DNA of 64,000 bases from Hyalangium ruber (GCF_034259325.1 NZ_JAXIVS010000004.1:62001-126000), one strand, 5' to 3'; shown: positions 17,475 to 27,400, counted from the first letter of the stretch. Translations and numbers: made by a program. Notes: a model not told the origin generated them from the sequence alone.

Positions 17475-17774
17475 ATGCTCAATGCCGAAGAGCTGAAGGC
17501 CTACATCCAGACGAAGTTCAGCGAGCACGCCTGCCTGAGCCCGAATGAGGTCTTCGGGGCGGACCTGACCCTGGCGGCGATCATCACCCGCTCGGAGCGG
17601 ATGACCAACAGCGTCGACCTCATGGAGGCGTTCGCCCGGACCTCCAACGCCCTGCGCAAGGAGCACGGCATCCGAGTCCGCCTGCCCGCGCTCGCGCTCG
17701 ACACGCCGATCTCCAAGGTCCTGGAAGCCTTCCTCCAGGAAGCGCAGCGGCAGCAGGAAGGGAGGGCCGCATGA
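17475..17774 (+). CDS. Acyl carrier protein
   Basis: 99 residues; ATG preceded by a purine-rich GGAGAG. The carrier motif is N-S-V-D-L-M-E with Ser46 as the phosphopantetheine site, placed about the middle as in ACPs, and the following helix (A-F-A-R-T-S-N-A-L-R-K-E-H-G-I) matches the acidic recognition-helix region. It is less acidic than primary-metabolism AcpP. It is followed (ATGA) by a desaturase-like gene and then a holo-ACP synthase, so it is almost certainly the cassette's own acyl carrier. Confidence 0.82.
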   Translation: MLNAEELKAYIQTKFSEHACLSPNEVFGADLTLAAIITRSERMTNSVDLMEAFARTSNALRKEHGIRVRLPALALDTPISKVLEAFLQEAQRQQEGRAA

Positions 17775-18745
17775 GCTCGGTGCCCCAGAACGCCTCGGCG
17801 ACCGTCCGGGACCTGCACGCAGCCCCCGCGCGCCAGAAGACGGCGGCGCCCCAGACGCGCAGGACGGAGATCGTCGCGGACCTGTACCAGGCCTTCAAGG
17901 AAGAGGGCCGCACGCTGGTGGACATCACGTGGGAGCAGCAGCGCCTGCACGAGTCCCGCCGCTGGAGCGTGGTGGAGCTGGTCGATGCGGTGACGCTGGA
18001 GAACGTGTCCGAGTCGGACCGGCTGGTGGTGTGGAACGCGGGACGCGCCGAGCTGACGACGAAGCCGGGAGCGGACCGGCTCGCGCGGCTGGCCGACACG
18101 GAGTGCCGCCGGTGGCAGGGGCGTGATGCCACGGTCGCATCCATCCTGCAGGCGTGCGGCACGTGGAGCCGCTACTGGAACGAGGAGGAGGCGCACCACG
18201 AGACCAGCTTCAACCAACTGGCAACAGTGCTGGGCATGGAGCCCATCACCGACCAGACCTTCATCGAGTTCCGGAAGATCTTCCCGGATGACGACATGCT
18301 GCGCACGCTGACGCTGCTGGCGTTCTCGGAGATCGTCGCCGCGGTCAACTACGCCCACTCGGCGCGGATGGTCCAGGAGCCAGGGCTCAAGGCGCTGCTC
18401 AAGCAGGTGGGCGCGGACGAGATCCAGCACATGACCTACTTCATCGCGTTCGCCAAGGGGCTGGTGGACAGCGGGCGGTACCCGGCCAAAGAAGCCTTCG
18501 CGGTGGCGCACCTCTTCCTGCGGGAGGGAGGCGAGGTCCAGGGCAGCAAGCGCGAACGCGTGGAGCAGCGCGAGACGCACGTGAACTGGTGGGATCATGT
18601 CGAGTACCGCGAGGGCATGAACGCCCCGGACGCGGTGGAGAAGAAGGAGACGCTGATCTTCCACGCGCTCAAGCGCATCACTGGCATCACCGTCTCCTCG
18701 GCCCAGGAGGCCGAAGACATGTGGCTGGAGTTGGTCGGGTGCTGA
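17771..18745 (+). CDS. Ferritin-like di-iron protein, acyl-ACP-desaturase-like
   Basis: 324 residues. Two carboxylate/histidine clusters fit stearoyl-ACP desaturase: E-E-A-H-H (Glu140, His143; E-E-x-x-H) and D-E-I-Q-H (Glu217, His220), with the intervening helix L-A-F-S-E-I-V-A-A (Glu187) standing where F-Q-E-R-A occurs in the plant enzyme. These soluble enzymes oxidise the acyl chain held on ACP; the carrier is encoded immediately before this gene. A long N-terminal extension (about residues 1-35) is not part of the core. Its 3' end overlaps the holo-ACP synthase gene by seven bases. Confidence 0.75.
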   Translation: MSSVPQNASATVRDLHAAPARQKTAAPQTRRTEIVADLYQAFKEEGRTLVDITWEQQRLHESRRWSVVELVDAVTLENVSESDRLVVWNAGRAELTTKPGADRLARLADTECRRWQGRDATVASILQACGTWSRYWNEEEAHHETSFNQLATVLGMEPITDQTFIEFRKIFPDDDMLRTLTLLAFSEIVAAVNYAHSARMVQEPGLKALLKQVGADEIQHMTYFIAFAKGLVDSGRYPAKEAFAVAHLFLREGGEVQGSKRERVEQRETHVNWWDHVEYREGMNAPDAVEKKETLIFHALKRITGITVSSAQEAEDMWLELVGC

Positions 18746-19110
18746 TCGGACTCGGACATGACCTGCAGGCCCTCGAAGAGCTCCAGCCGCTGGAGGGCCT
18801 GTGGGAACCCGGGGCCTTCTTCACCGAGGCCGAGGCGGCCCGCTTCGAGTGGAGCCCCTCCCCGGTGGAGAGCCTGGCGGCGGGCTTCTCGAGCAAGGAG
18901 GCGCTGTTCAAGGCCCTGCCTCCCATCGAGGGCTGGTACTGGACCGATGCGGAGCTCCATCACGACGAGCGGCACGCGCCCCACTTTCGCTTCCATGGCG
19001 TGCTGCGCGAGTTCATGGAGCGCCAGGGCTGGTACGCGAAGCTCTCCATCTCCCACAGCGGGGGCTTCGTCTCGACCGTGGTCATCGTCTCGACCCTGAA
19101 GGGCCCCTGA
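18739..19110 (+). CDS. Holo-ACP synthase (4'-phosphopantetheinyl transferase, AcpS-like)
   Basis: 123 residues from the GTG at 18739. The family marks are in order: I-G-L-G-H-D-L (Asp8), F-S-S-K-E-A-L-F-K-A (Lys53, Glu54) and S-I-S-H-S-G-G near the end. It transfers phosphopantetheine from CoA to the serine of an ACP, most probably the product of the gene at 17475. Overlap of seven bases with the di-iron protein gene implies coupled translation. Confidence 0.86.
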   Translation: MLIGLGHDLQALEELQPLEGLWEPGAFFTEAEAARFEWSPSPVESLAAGFSSKEALFKALPPIEGWYWTDAELHHDERHAPHFRFHGVLREFMERQGWYAKLSISHSGGFVSTVVIVSTLKGP

Positions 19111-19136
19111 ACACTTCCCACCTGAGAGGACACACC

Positions 19137-19559
19137 GTGCGCTTCGAGGAATCCGCCGTCACGCTGCGCGTGCGGCCCAATGATCTGGACAGCCTGGGAC
19201 ATGTGAACAACGCGACCGCGCTCGAGTACCTGGAGGCGGGACGCTGGGCGTGGCTGGACCAGCATGCCCTGCGCCGCACGGCGCGCGTGCTTCCGGTCGT
19301 CGCCAAGATCGAGGTGAGCTACCGCAGGGAGATCCTCCCCCAAGAGGTGGTGGTCCACACGCGCGTCGAGTCGCCGCGAAGCGACGAGCTGGAGGAGGAG
19401 TCGGTGATCTACCGCGCCTCCTTCCGGCAGCAGATCCTGATCGACGGCAGCGCCCAGGTGGCGGTGGACGCGCTCGTGCAGGTGGCCTTCATCGACGTGG
19501 CGGAGCGCTCCCTGCGCTCGCTCCAGGACTTCCTGGCCTCGGCCCGGAACCGCCCGTGA
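19137..19559 (+). CDS. Hotdog-fold acyl thioesterase (YbgC/FcbC-like)
   Basis: 140 residues, GTG start after GAGAGGA. N-terminal D-L-D-S-L-G-H-V-N-N-A-T-A-L-E-Y (Asp16 catalytic, family D-x-D-x-x-G-H-V-N-N) and the standard hotdog length place it with 4-hydroxybenzoyl-CoA-type thioesterases. In this operon it would release an acyl chain from the carrier or CoA. It lies 26 bases after the holo-ACP synthase. Confidence 0.85.
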   Translation: MRFEESAVTLRVRPNDLDSLGHVNNATALEYLEAGRWAWLDQHALRRTARVLPVVAKIEVSYRREILPQEVVVHTRVESPRSDELEEESVIYRASFRQQILIDGSAQVAVDALVQVAFIDVAERSLRSLQDFLASARNRP

Positions 19560-19567
19560 GGCACGTG

Positions 19568-21274
19568 ATGCTCGACCTCCTCCAGCGGCTCGAGAGCGCG
19601 GCTCCCGAGCGGGGCCTGTACCTGCATGAGGACTACCGCAGCGCGCCCACCTTCATCCCCTACACCGAGTTCCCCGCCCGAGTCGCGGCGTGCGCGGAGC
19701 ACCTCCGGGCTCGAGGCGTGCAACGGGGGACGCGCGTCATCCTCCCCTTCGAGACCGATGAGCGGGTGCTCTTCTCCCTCTTCGGGCTGATGGAGGTGGG
19801 CGCCTTGCCCTTATCGGTGAAGCCCCACCTGCCGACCACGGGCCGGCAGGGCTACCGCGACTTCCTGGAGCGGATCTCCCAGCGCTATGGCGCCAGCCGC
19901 ATCCTCGATGTCCCGAGCCTGAAGGGCTTGGAGCTTCCCTTGGAACGTGTCCCGCTGCCCCCGGCGGGAGCGCGGGTGGAAGGCGCTCGGCTGCGAACAG
20001 CCTCCGAGGATGAGCTGGCGTTCGTGCAGTTCTCCTCGGGTTCGACCTCGTTCCCCAAAGGCGTGCCCATCACCCAGCGAAACCTGGTCGCCAACCTGGG
20101 GATGATCGTCCACCACGACGGGATGACACCCGAGGACCGGGTGGCGAGCTGGCTGCCGCTCTTCCACGACATGGGACTGATCGGGCTGATGACGTGCTTC
20201 TACGCGGGCAGCGACGCCTACCTCACCCAACCCATGAGCTTCCTCATGGACCCGATGGGCTGGCTGGAGTCCCTGTCCGAGCGCCGCATCACCTCCTCGG
20301 TCATCCCCAACTTCGCGATCGACTACTCGCTGAAGACCCTGAACGAGCTGGAGCCGGAGGAACTGGCGCACCTGGACCTGTCAGCGCTGCGAACGGTGCA
20401 TCTGGCCAGTGAGCCCATCAACATCCCGAACCTGAAGCGCTTCACGGAGCAGCTCGCGCCCCAGGGGCTGCGACGGAGCGCGTTCAAACCCTGCTACGGC
20501 ATGGCCGAGGCAGTGCTGATGGTCACTTGCATGGGACGCGAGGAGGACTGGCGCGTCGTCACCGGCCCGAGCGGGCAGCCCGCCATCTCCGTGGGGCGGC
20601 CCCTGCGGGAGTTCGACGTGCGGCTGCGCGCCGAGAACGGTCGCCTGTGCGACGAGCGAGAGCTGGGAGAGATCGAGCTACGGGGCGGCAGCCTCGCACC
20701 CGAGTACTTCGAGGACGAGCGCCCGCTCCGTGGAGAAGAGGGCTTCTACGCCACGGGAGACCTGGGCTTCGTCCAGGACGGTGAGCTGTTCATCACCGGC
20801 CGCATCGGCGACCGCATCAAGATCAACGGGCAGAGCTACTTCTCCGCCGACTTCGAACAGGCCATCGAGCGGCTCCCCTTCATCCGCACCGGCAGGACGG
20901 CGGTGTTCCAGGACCAGGGGCGCGTGGTGGTGCTCGCCGAAGCCAGACACCCCGCGGTGCTGGCACGCAGAGCCCACAGCCAGCGGCAGGTGTGCGCCGC
21001 CATCCTGGAGGCGGTGGGAGTCACCGTGTCCCAGGAGGACGTGCTGTTCATTCGCTACGGCCAGCTCCCGAAGACGAGCAGCGGCAAGCTCCAGCGCCGG
21101 GCCATCGCCGAGGCCCACGCGCGGGGACACATCCGCCTCGCCACGCCGCTGGGCCTGCACGCGGACCTGCTGAAGCTCCGCGCGCGGCGCCTGGTCCACG
21201 GCTCCCTGCGAGTACTGTCCCAGGGACTCGGGCGAGGCCGTGAAGCGGCCCACGCCCGCCCAGCCCGAGGCTAG
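19568..21274 (+). CDS. Fatty-acyl-AMP ligase (FAAL-like adenylate-forming enzyme)
   Basis: 568 residues. ATG at 19568 has GAGG six bases upstream; an in-frame GTG at 19556 overlapping the previous stop is an alternative. Adenylation motif F-S-S-G-S-T-S-F-P-K-G at about 155-165, G-M-A-E-A-V motif, Y-A-T-G-D-L-G-F, and the A10-type Lys507 in T-S-S-G-K-L-Q-R. The S-S-G-S-T motif and length are those of long-chain fatty-acyl-AMP ligases, which load free fatty acids onto an ACP rather than CoA. The carrier of this operon would be the natural acceptor. The 3' end overlaps hppD by four bases. Confidence 0.85.
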   Translation: MLDLLQRLESAAPERGLYLHEDYRSAPTFIPYTEFPARVAACAEHLRARGVQRGTRVILPFETDERVLFSLFGLMEVGALPLSVKPHLPTTGRQGYRDFLERISQRYGASRILDVPSLKGLELPLERVPLPPAGARVEGARLRTASEDELAFVQFSSGSTSFPKGVPITQRNLVANLGMIVHHDGMTPEDRVASWLPLFHDMGLIGLMTCFYAGSDAYLTQPMSFLMDPMGWLESLSERRITSSVIPNFAIDYSLKTLNELEPEELAHLDLSALRTVHLASEPINIPNLKRFTEQLAPQGLRRSAFKPCYGMAEAVLMVTCMGREEDWRVVTGPSGQPAISVGRPLREFDVRLRAENGRLCDERELGEIELRGGSLAPEYFEDERPLRGEEGFYATGDLGFVQDGELFITGRIGDRIKINGQSYFSADFEQAIERLPFIRTGRTAVFQDQGRVVVLAEARHPAVLARRAHSQRQVCAAILEAVGVTVSQEDVLFIRYGQLPKTSSGKLQRRAIAEAHARGHIRLATPLGLHADLLKLRARRLVHGSLRVLSQGLGRGREAAHARPARG

Positions 21275-22431
21275 ATGCGCCCTTCGGCCTTCTGCTGCCG
21301 CTCGATGCTCTCGAAGAGCGCGCGGAAGTTGCCGCCGCCGAAGCCCTGGTCACCCTTGCGCTGGATGATCTCGTAGAAGAACGGGCCCGCGTGCGGGTCC
21401 TTGTAGAGGCTGGCCGCGTCCTTCATGAAGATCTGCAAGAGGTAGGCGTGCTCCTTGTCGCCGTCGATGAGGATCTCCAGCTCGCGCAGTGCGTTGACGT
21501 CCTCGTCGATGCGCTTGATGCCCATGCGCTGGATGCGCTCGGGCAGCGCGTCGTAATAGGAGCCCGGCGTGGGCATGAACTGGATGCCCGAGCTCTCGCG
21601 CAGCGACTTCACCGAGCGGAGGATGTCCTGCACCGTGAGCGCCAGGTGCTGCACGCCGTCGCCCCGATGGTCCTCGTTGAAGAGGTTGATCTGCGAGGCC
21701 TTGAAGAAGGGCCGCAGCGGCTCGTTGTTGGCGAACTTCACCTTGCTGCCCGGATCCCACACCACCGTGGAGCGCAGGCCCGAGCCGTGGCCCATCTTCC
21801 GCTCGGCCACGTTGTCGGTGTGGAACTGGATGCCCCAGAACGTCTCGAAGCCCATCACGTGCTCCATCCACAGGAGCATGGGCTTCATCGTCTGGAAGTT
21901 GCAGGTGATGTGGTCGACGCGCCCGAAGCCATAGCGGTTGTTGCCGCCCTCGGGCGTGGCGTGCGCCTGGAAGCCCGGGAAGAGCGCCCGGTACCCATCG
22001 CGCTGGATGAAGCGGAAGGTGGTGTCACCGAACGGCGTGGTGATGGAGAACATCGCCAGCTTGCCACCGTTCTCGTCGGTGAAGCGCTGGATGTCGGTGA
22101 TGAAGGTGGCGTCGCGCTTCTCCAGCAGCTTGAAGGCCTTCTCGACGTCCTCCACCTCGTAGTTGATGGTGCCCACCCCGTCCGGGTGCTTGCGCAGGTA
22201 GCGCCACGCGCGCCCGCCCTCGCCCACCGGCTGGCTCACCACCAGCACGACGTCGCCCGCCTGGAAGACGGCCGACTTCTGCTTGCCCGCCTTCTCCAGC
22301 TCCGGCGAGGACACGCCCAGCTCGGCGAAGTCCAGCCCCTTCACGTAGAAGTTCCGGCTGCGCTCCAGGTCATGCACGTACCAATGCACGCTCTCGATGG
22401 TCTTGATGCCCAGGGACTCCAACTTGGCCAT
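21271..22431 (-). CDS. hppD: 4-hydroxyphenylpyruvate dioxygenase
   Basis: 386 residues. Metal ligands of the two-His-one-Glu facial triad are visible: His174 (R-V-D-H-I-T-C-N), His262 (G-V-Q-H-L-A-L) and Glu354 (F-F-Y-E-I-I-Q-R-K-G). The length and the G-N-F-R-A-L-F terminal region match bacterial HPPD, which converts 4-hydroxyphenylpyruvate to homogentisate. It is the last gene of a three-gene minus-strand tyrosine-degradation operon, 29 bases after maiA. Confidence 0.95.
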   Translation of the reverse strand: MAKLESLGIKTIESVHWYVHDLERSRNFYVKGLDFAELGVSSPELEKAGKQKSAVFQAGDVVLVVSQPVGEGGRAWRYLRKHPDGVGTINYEVEDVEKAFKLLEKRDATFITDIQRFTDENGGKLAMFSITTPFGDTTFRFIQRDGYRALFPGFQAHATPEGGNNRYGFGRVDHITCNFQTMKPMLLWMEHVMGFETFWGIQFHTDNVAERKMGHGSGLRSTVVWDPGSKVKFANNEPLRPFFKASQINLFNEDHRGDGVQHLALTVQDILRSVKSLRESSGIQFMPTPGSYYDALPERIQRMGIKRIDEDVNALRELEILIDGDKEHAYLLQIFMKDAASLYKDPHAGPFFYEIIQRKGDQGFGGGNFRALFESIERQQKAEGRI

Positions 22432-22460
22432 GTGCGACTCCTTCTAAGGATGGGTAACCG

Positions 22461-23108
22461 TCAGGCCGGTACCGCGTCGGGCTGCCGGTCGGGGTGTGCC
22501 GCCTGGAAGGCGGGAAGCTGGCTGCACGCCGCTTCGATGCGCGTGAGCGTGGGAAAGGGCGTGAGGTCTACCGCGAATCGCCGGGCCGCGTAGAGCTGGG
22601 GAATCAGGCAGATGTCGGCAATCGACACCTGGTCCCCCAGGCAATAGGTGCCGGCTGTCTCCTTCACGGCACTCTCCAGCGCCGTGAGGCCCCGGGTGTT
22701 CCAGTGGGCCCCGAAGAGCTTGTCGTCCGCCTTCAGCTCGCCCTTCACGAACTGGAGCACGGAGAGGTTCTGCAGCGGCTGAATGCCCGAGTTCACCATC
22801 TCCGCCAGCATCCGGGCCCGGGCGCGCGGCAACGGCTCGGACGGCAGCAGAGGGGGCGTGCGATAGCGCTCCTCCAGGTACTCCATGATGGCCAGGGACT
22901 GGGAGAGCCGCCGCACCAGGCCTCCCTCCTCGAACTCGAGGGTGGGCACGGTGCGCATGGGGTTGAGGGCGCGGTAGGCCTCGGTGTTCTGCCGGCCTCC
23001 GTCCTGGACCAGGTGGACCGCCTCGTACGAGTAGGCCAGCCCCTTGAGGTTCAGGGCGATACGCACCCGCCACGAGCACGAGGAGCGCCAATAGCTGTAG
23101 AGCTTCAT
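22461..23108 (-). CDS. maiA: Maleylacetoacetate isomerase (GST zeta class)
   Basis: 215 residues. The zeta-class glutathione transferase signature S-S-C-S-W-R-V-R-I-A-L (from residue 9) and the Q-S-L-A-I-M-E-Y segment are present. It isomerises maleylacetoacetate to fumarylacetoacetate in tyrosine catabolism. The ATG overlaps the fahA stop by four bases, so translation is coupled. Confidence 0.93.
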   Translation of the reverse strand: MKLYSYWRSSCSWRVRIALNLKGLAYSYEAVHLVQDGGRQNTEAYRALNPMRTVPTLEFEEGGLVRRLSQSLAIMEYLEERYRTPPLLPSEPLPRARARMLAEMVNSGIQPLQNLSVLQFVKGELKADDKLFGAHWNTRGLTALESAVKETAGTYCLGDQVSIADICLIPQLYAARRFAVDLTPFPTLTRIEAACSQLPAFQAAHPDRQPDAVPA

Positions 23109-24082
23109 CGCTTCACCACCTTCTGGGAGATGCGGCCGAAGAGGTTGTGGCCCTGGGCATCCAGCATCTCGATTTCGATGGTGTCGCCCGGCTTCATGAA
23201 GGGCGTCTTCGGCTTGCCCTCCTCGATGGTCTCGATCATCCGCCGCTCGGCCAGGCAGGAGATGCCCCGGGCGCGGTCCGCGTTGGACACGGTGCCGCTG
23301 CCCAGGAGGGTGCCCGCCGTGTAGCTGCGCGTCTTGGTGATGTGCTGGATGAGGTCGTGGAAGGAGAAGTGCATCTCCGGGCCCGCGTCCGTGTCACCCA
23401 CCAACTGGCCGTTGAGCGTGGAGCGCAGGCGCAGGTGCAGCCGGCCCTCCTTCCACGCCGGCCCCAGCTCGTCCGGGGTGAGCGCGAAGGGGCTGAAGGC
23501 GGTGGCCGGCTTGCTCTGGAAGAAGCCGAAGCCCTTGGCCAGCTCATCGGGGATGAGGTTTCGCAGGGACACGTCGTTGGCGAGCATCACCAGCCGGATG
23601 TGCCTGCCGGCCTCCGCGGCCTTCGTACCCTGGGGCGTGTCGCCGAGGATGACGCAGACCTCGCTCTCGAAGTCGAGGCCCCAGGCCTCATCGGCCAGGG
23701 GGATGTCCGCGGTGGGCGCCAGCAGGTCTCCCGAGCCGCCCTGGTACACGAGGGGGTCGGTCTTCAGCGTGGCCGGGGGCTCGGCGCCGCGCGCCTTGCG
23801 CACGAGGAGGACGTGGTTGATGTAGGCGCTGCCGTCGATCCACTCATAAGCGCGGGGCAGCGGAGCCATCAGCGCGTTGACGTCCAGCGGACGGTTCTGC
23901 ACGGCACCCGCCTCGAGCTGCTCGGCCAGGGCGCGCAGCTGGGGCTCCTTGGTGGCCCAGTCATCCAGGGCGCCCTGGAGCGTGAGCGCCACGTGGGTGG
24001 CCAGCGCATACGCCGAGTTGTCCCGCTTGACGACGATGAGCCGTCCGTCTCGGGTCCCATCCTTGAGGGTGGCGAGCTTCAA
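23105..24082 (-). CDS. fahA: Fumarylacetoacetate hydrolase-family protein
   Basis: 325 residues if the TTG at 24080-24082 is used: the family normally begins M-K-L-A-T-L-K-D-G and this codon aligns with that Met, with a GGGAG seven bases before it; upstream in-frame codons would add an unrelated leader. Core residues F-E-S-E-V-C-V-I (metal Glu), Q-G-S/S-N-D and L-G-S-G-T-V match FAH, which cleaves fumarylacetoacetate to fumarate and acetoacetate. It is the first gene of the operon. Confidence 0.92.
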   Translation of the reverse strand: MKLATLKDGTRDGRLIVVKRDNSAYALATHVALTLQGALDDWATKEPQLRALAEQLEAGAVQNRPLDVNALMAPLPRAYEWIDGSAYINHVLLVRKARGAEPPATLKTDPLVYQGGSGDLLAPTADIPLADEAWGLDFESEVCVILGDTPQGTKAAEAGRHIRLVMLANDVSLRNLIPDELAKGFGFFQSKPATAFSPFALTPDELGPAWKEGRLHLRLRSTLNGQLVGDTDAGPEMHFSFHDLIQHITKTRSYTAGTLLGSGTVSNADRARGISCLAERRMIETIEEGKPKTPFMKPGDTIEIEMLDAQGHNLFGRISQKVVKR

Positions 24083-24411
24083 TCCCTGGCTCCCAGGCGG
24101 CCGAGGAAGGAACTGCCGGGCCACCTGGGCCGGGCTTTTCGGCTGTGGCCCCCAGGGTGTCAAGCAACAGCGGAAGCGCAAGCCTCGGACGCGCCGCGTC
24201 AATGACGTCTGGCTGTCTGCCCCCCAGGCAATCACCGCCAGTGTCCCCTGGAGGGGGGTGGATCCGTTCGGTCTTTGTTGATCCCCGAGTCAGCGGGCAC
24301 GGGTCCTGGCTGCCTCCCCTTGGCACGGACCCATACGACACCAAGGTTGTCCCAGGGACGCACAGCCGACCGCATTGCCCTGGCGATGCGATGGGAGGGC
24401 GAGGGCAGCGA
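24083..24411. other. Intergenic region, divergent operons
   Basis: 329 bases between fahA and the hybrid kinase gene. No gene, tRNA or long inverted repeat was seen. It probably holds both promoters, but no convincing -35/-10 pair could be picked; the TGGCAC at about 24325 lacks the distal element of a sigma-54 site. Confidence 0.5.
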
Positions 24412-27400
24412 ATGTCAGAGGGCTTTCCACAGGTTGGCGCCAGTCCCGGTGAACCGCTGCCCGGGCGGCGGCTGGGGAACCGCTTCGAGCTGCTTCAGCG
24501 CCTGAAGACGGGTCGAGGCATTTCGACCTGGCTGGGGAGCGACCTGCGGAGCGGGGGCCGGGTCGTCATCAAGGTCACCTCCACCACCGCCCTGGCCTCG
24601 GCGACGCGGCAACGGCTGGAGCACGAGGCGGCGGTGCTGGAAGAGCTGGACAGCAGCTTCGTGGTGCCCGTGCTGCACCTGGGCGTCTCCAACGAGCTGC
24701 TCTATCTGGTGACGCCCTACATCCCGGGCGAGTCGCTGCAGGAGCGGCTCACGCGCGGCAGCCTCACCCTGCCCGAGGTGCTCACGCTGGGCCAGTGCAT
24801 GCTGGCGGCCCTGGCGGAGGCCCACCGACACGGCGTGCTGCACCGGGACGTGAAGCCCGCCAACATCATCATCGAGGGCCAGCCGCTGGAGCGCGCCACG
24901 CTGGTGGACTTCGGCCTGGCCCGCAGCGAGCGGCTGGACCCGTCGCTCCGGGACCTGCCCGTGGGCACCGCACGCTACCTCTCGCCCGAGCAGGCCGGGC
25001 TGCTCAACCGCCCGGTGGAGGCCACCTCGGACCTGTACTCGGCGGGCATCGTCCTCTTCGAGGCGCTCTCCGGCCGCCCCGCCTTCGATGGTGGCTCGGT
25101 GGGAGAGGTGCTGCGCCAGCACCTGGCCGCGCGCCCCAAGCTGCGCAGCGGCGGGGTGGAGGTGCCCCGCGCGTTGGAGGAGCTGGTAGGGCGGCTCTTG
25201 CAGACCGACCCGTCCGACCGCTACCAGTCCGCCGAGTCGGCGCTGGCGGACCTGCGCGCCCTGGACGAGGCGCTCTCGCACGGCGAGGCGGAGCCGGAAC
25301 TCGTCACCGGCGCGCATGATCAGCGCCGCAGCCTCACCGAACCCTCCTTCGTGGGCCGCCACGAGGAGCTGGCGTTGCTGGAGCGCGAGCTGGAGCGCAC
25401 CCGCTCCGAGCCGGGCCGGCTGGTGGTGGTGGAGGCCGAGTCCGGCGGAGGCAAGAGCCGGCTGATCGAGGAGTTCTCCGCGCGCGCCGTTCACCACCGG
25501 GCGTGGGTGCTCCAGGGGCAGGCGGTGGATCAGGCCGCGCTGCGCCCCTTCCAGCTCTTCACGGGCGTGGCGACCACCATCGCCGCGGCGGCGAAGGAGA
25601 AGCCCGCGCTGGCCGAGACGCTGCGCCAGCGACTGGTGGGCCAGGAAACGGCGCTGTGTACGGTGTTACCGCAGTTGGAGCCGATGCTGCGCCCCGCTCC
25701 GCAGCAGCACCTGGGCCCCGAGTCCTTCGGCGAGCACCGCGGCATCCGCGCCCTCACCTCGCTGCTGGGCGCGCTGGGCACGGAGGCCGAGCCGGCGGTG
25801 GTGCTGCTGGATGACTGCCAGTGGGCGGACGAGCTGACGCTGCGGGCGCTGGAGAGCTGGCAGCAGACCGCCGAGCAGAGCGCGGGCCACACCATGATCG
25901 TGGTGTCCTTCCGCAGCGAGGAGGTGGGCCCCGGACACATGCTGAGGCGGCTGAAGCCCAGCGCCCACCTGCGCCTGGCAACCTTCGGCGCCGCCGAGGT
26001 GGCCCGCATGGCCGAGTCCATGGCGGGCGCCCTGCCACACGAGGCCACGGAGCTGGTGGCGCGCCTGTCCGAGGGTAACCCCTTCATGGCCTCGGCGGTG
26101 CTTCACGGGCTGGTGGAGGATGGCGCCCTGGTGCCCAGCCCCGATGGCTGGCAGGTGGACGCGGCTGCCATGGCGCACGTGCGCTCCTCGCGCCAGGCGG
26201 CCTCGTTCCTGGTGCGTCGGCTCAAGCGGCTGCCGGCGGACTCGCTGCGGCTGCTCTCGGTGGGCGCGGTGCTGGGCAAGAGCTTCGGCCTGGAGCGCGT
26301 GGCCTCCCTGTCCGGCACTCCACGAGAGCGGGTGACCGTGGCCCTGGCCGAGCCTCGCCGTCGCCACATGCTGTGGGAGGACACGCCGGACCGCTACACC
26401 TTCGTCCACGACAAGCTGCGCGAGGCGCTGCTGGGGCTCCTGGGGCCCGAGGAGCTGAAGGAGCTGCACCGGCTGGCGGCGCGCGCCATTGCCTCCAGTG
26501 CTCAAGCGGACCCCTTCGAGCTGGCCTATCACTTCGACGCGGCGGGCGAGTACACCCAGGCCCTGCCCCACGCCCTGGTGGCGGCGGAGCGGGCACGGCA
26601 GCAGTTCGCCCTGGAGACGGCGGAGCTCAATTACCGCATCGCCGAGCGCGGCGCGGAGGGCGCGAACACGGACACCCGCTACCGCATCACCGCGGGGCTG
26701 GGCGATGTGTTGATGCTGCGTGGCCGGTACGAGGCGGCCCAGCAACAGCTCGAGCTGGCGCAGAGCCTGGCGAGCGATCGGGTGGAACAAGCACGCACCT
26801 GGGCCCGACTGGGAGAGCTGGCCTTCAAGCGCGGCCGTGGCGACGAGGGCAACGCGGCGCTGGAGCAGGGGCTGAGGCTGCTGGGGCGCTGGGTGCCCGG
26901 CAGCAACGCCCTGCGAGGGCTGGGCGCGGTGTGGGAAGTGGCCGTGCAAGCGGGCCACACGCTGCTGCCCAGGCTCTGGCTGGCGCGCCGCCCGCTGGAC
27001 CACAGCGAGGAGGACCTGCTCGCCGTCCACCTCTACAGCCGCCTGGCCTACGCGTACTGGTACCACCGGGGGCGCATGGCGGTGCTCTGGGCGCACCTGC
27101 GCGAGCTGAACATCGCCGAGCGCTACCCGCCCACGCCGGAGCTGGCGCAGGCCTACTCCGAGCACTCGCCGGTGGCCACGGTGCTGCCCTGGTACGAGCG
27201 CGCCATCGACTACGTGTCCAAGTCCCTGGCCATGCGCCGGGAGATGGGCGACGTGTGGGGCCAGGGGCAGTCGCTGCACTTCTACGGGCTGGCCATGTAC
27301 TGCACCGGCCGCTTCGAGGAGTGCATCGAGCGGATCCGCGAGGCCATCCGCCTGCTGGACCGGACCGGGGACCGGTGGGAGGTGAACAACGCCCACTTCC

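Noticed and set aside
24325-24341. TGGCAC as a sigma-54 promoter upstream of the kinase
   Set aside because: The distal TTGC element is missing at the required spacing.
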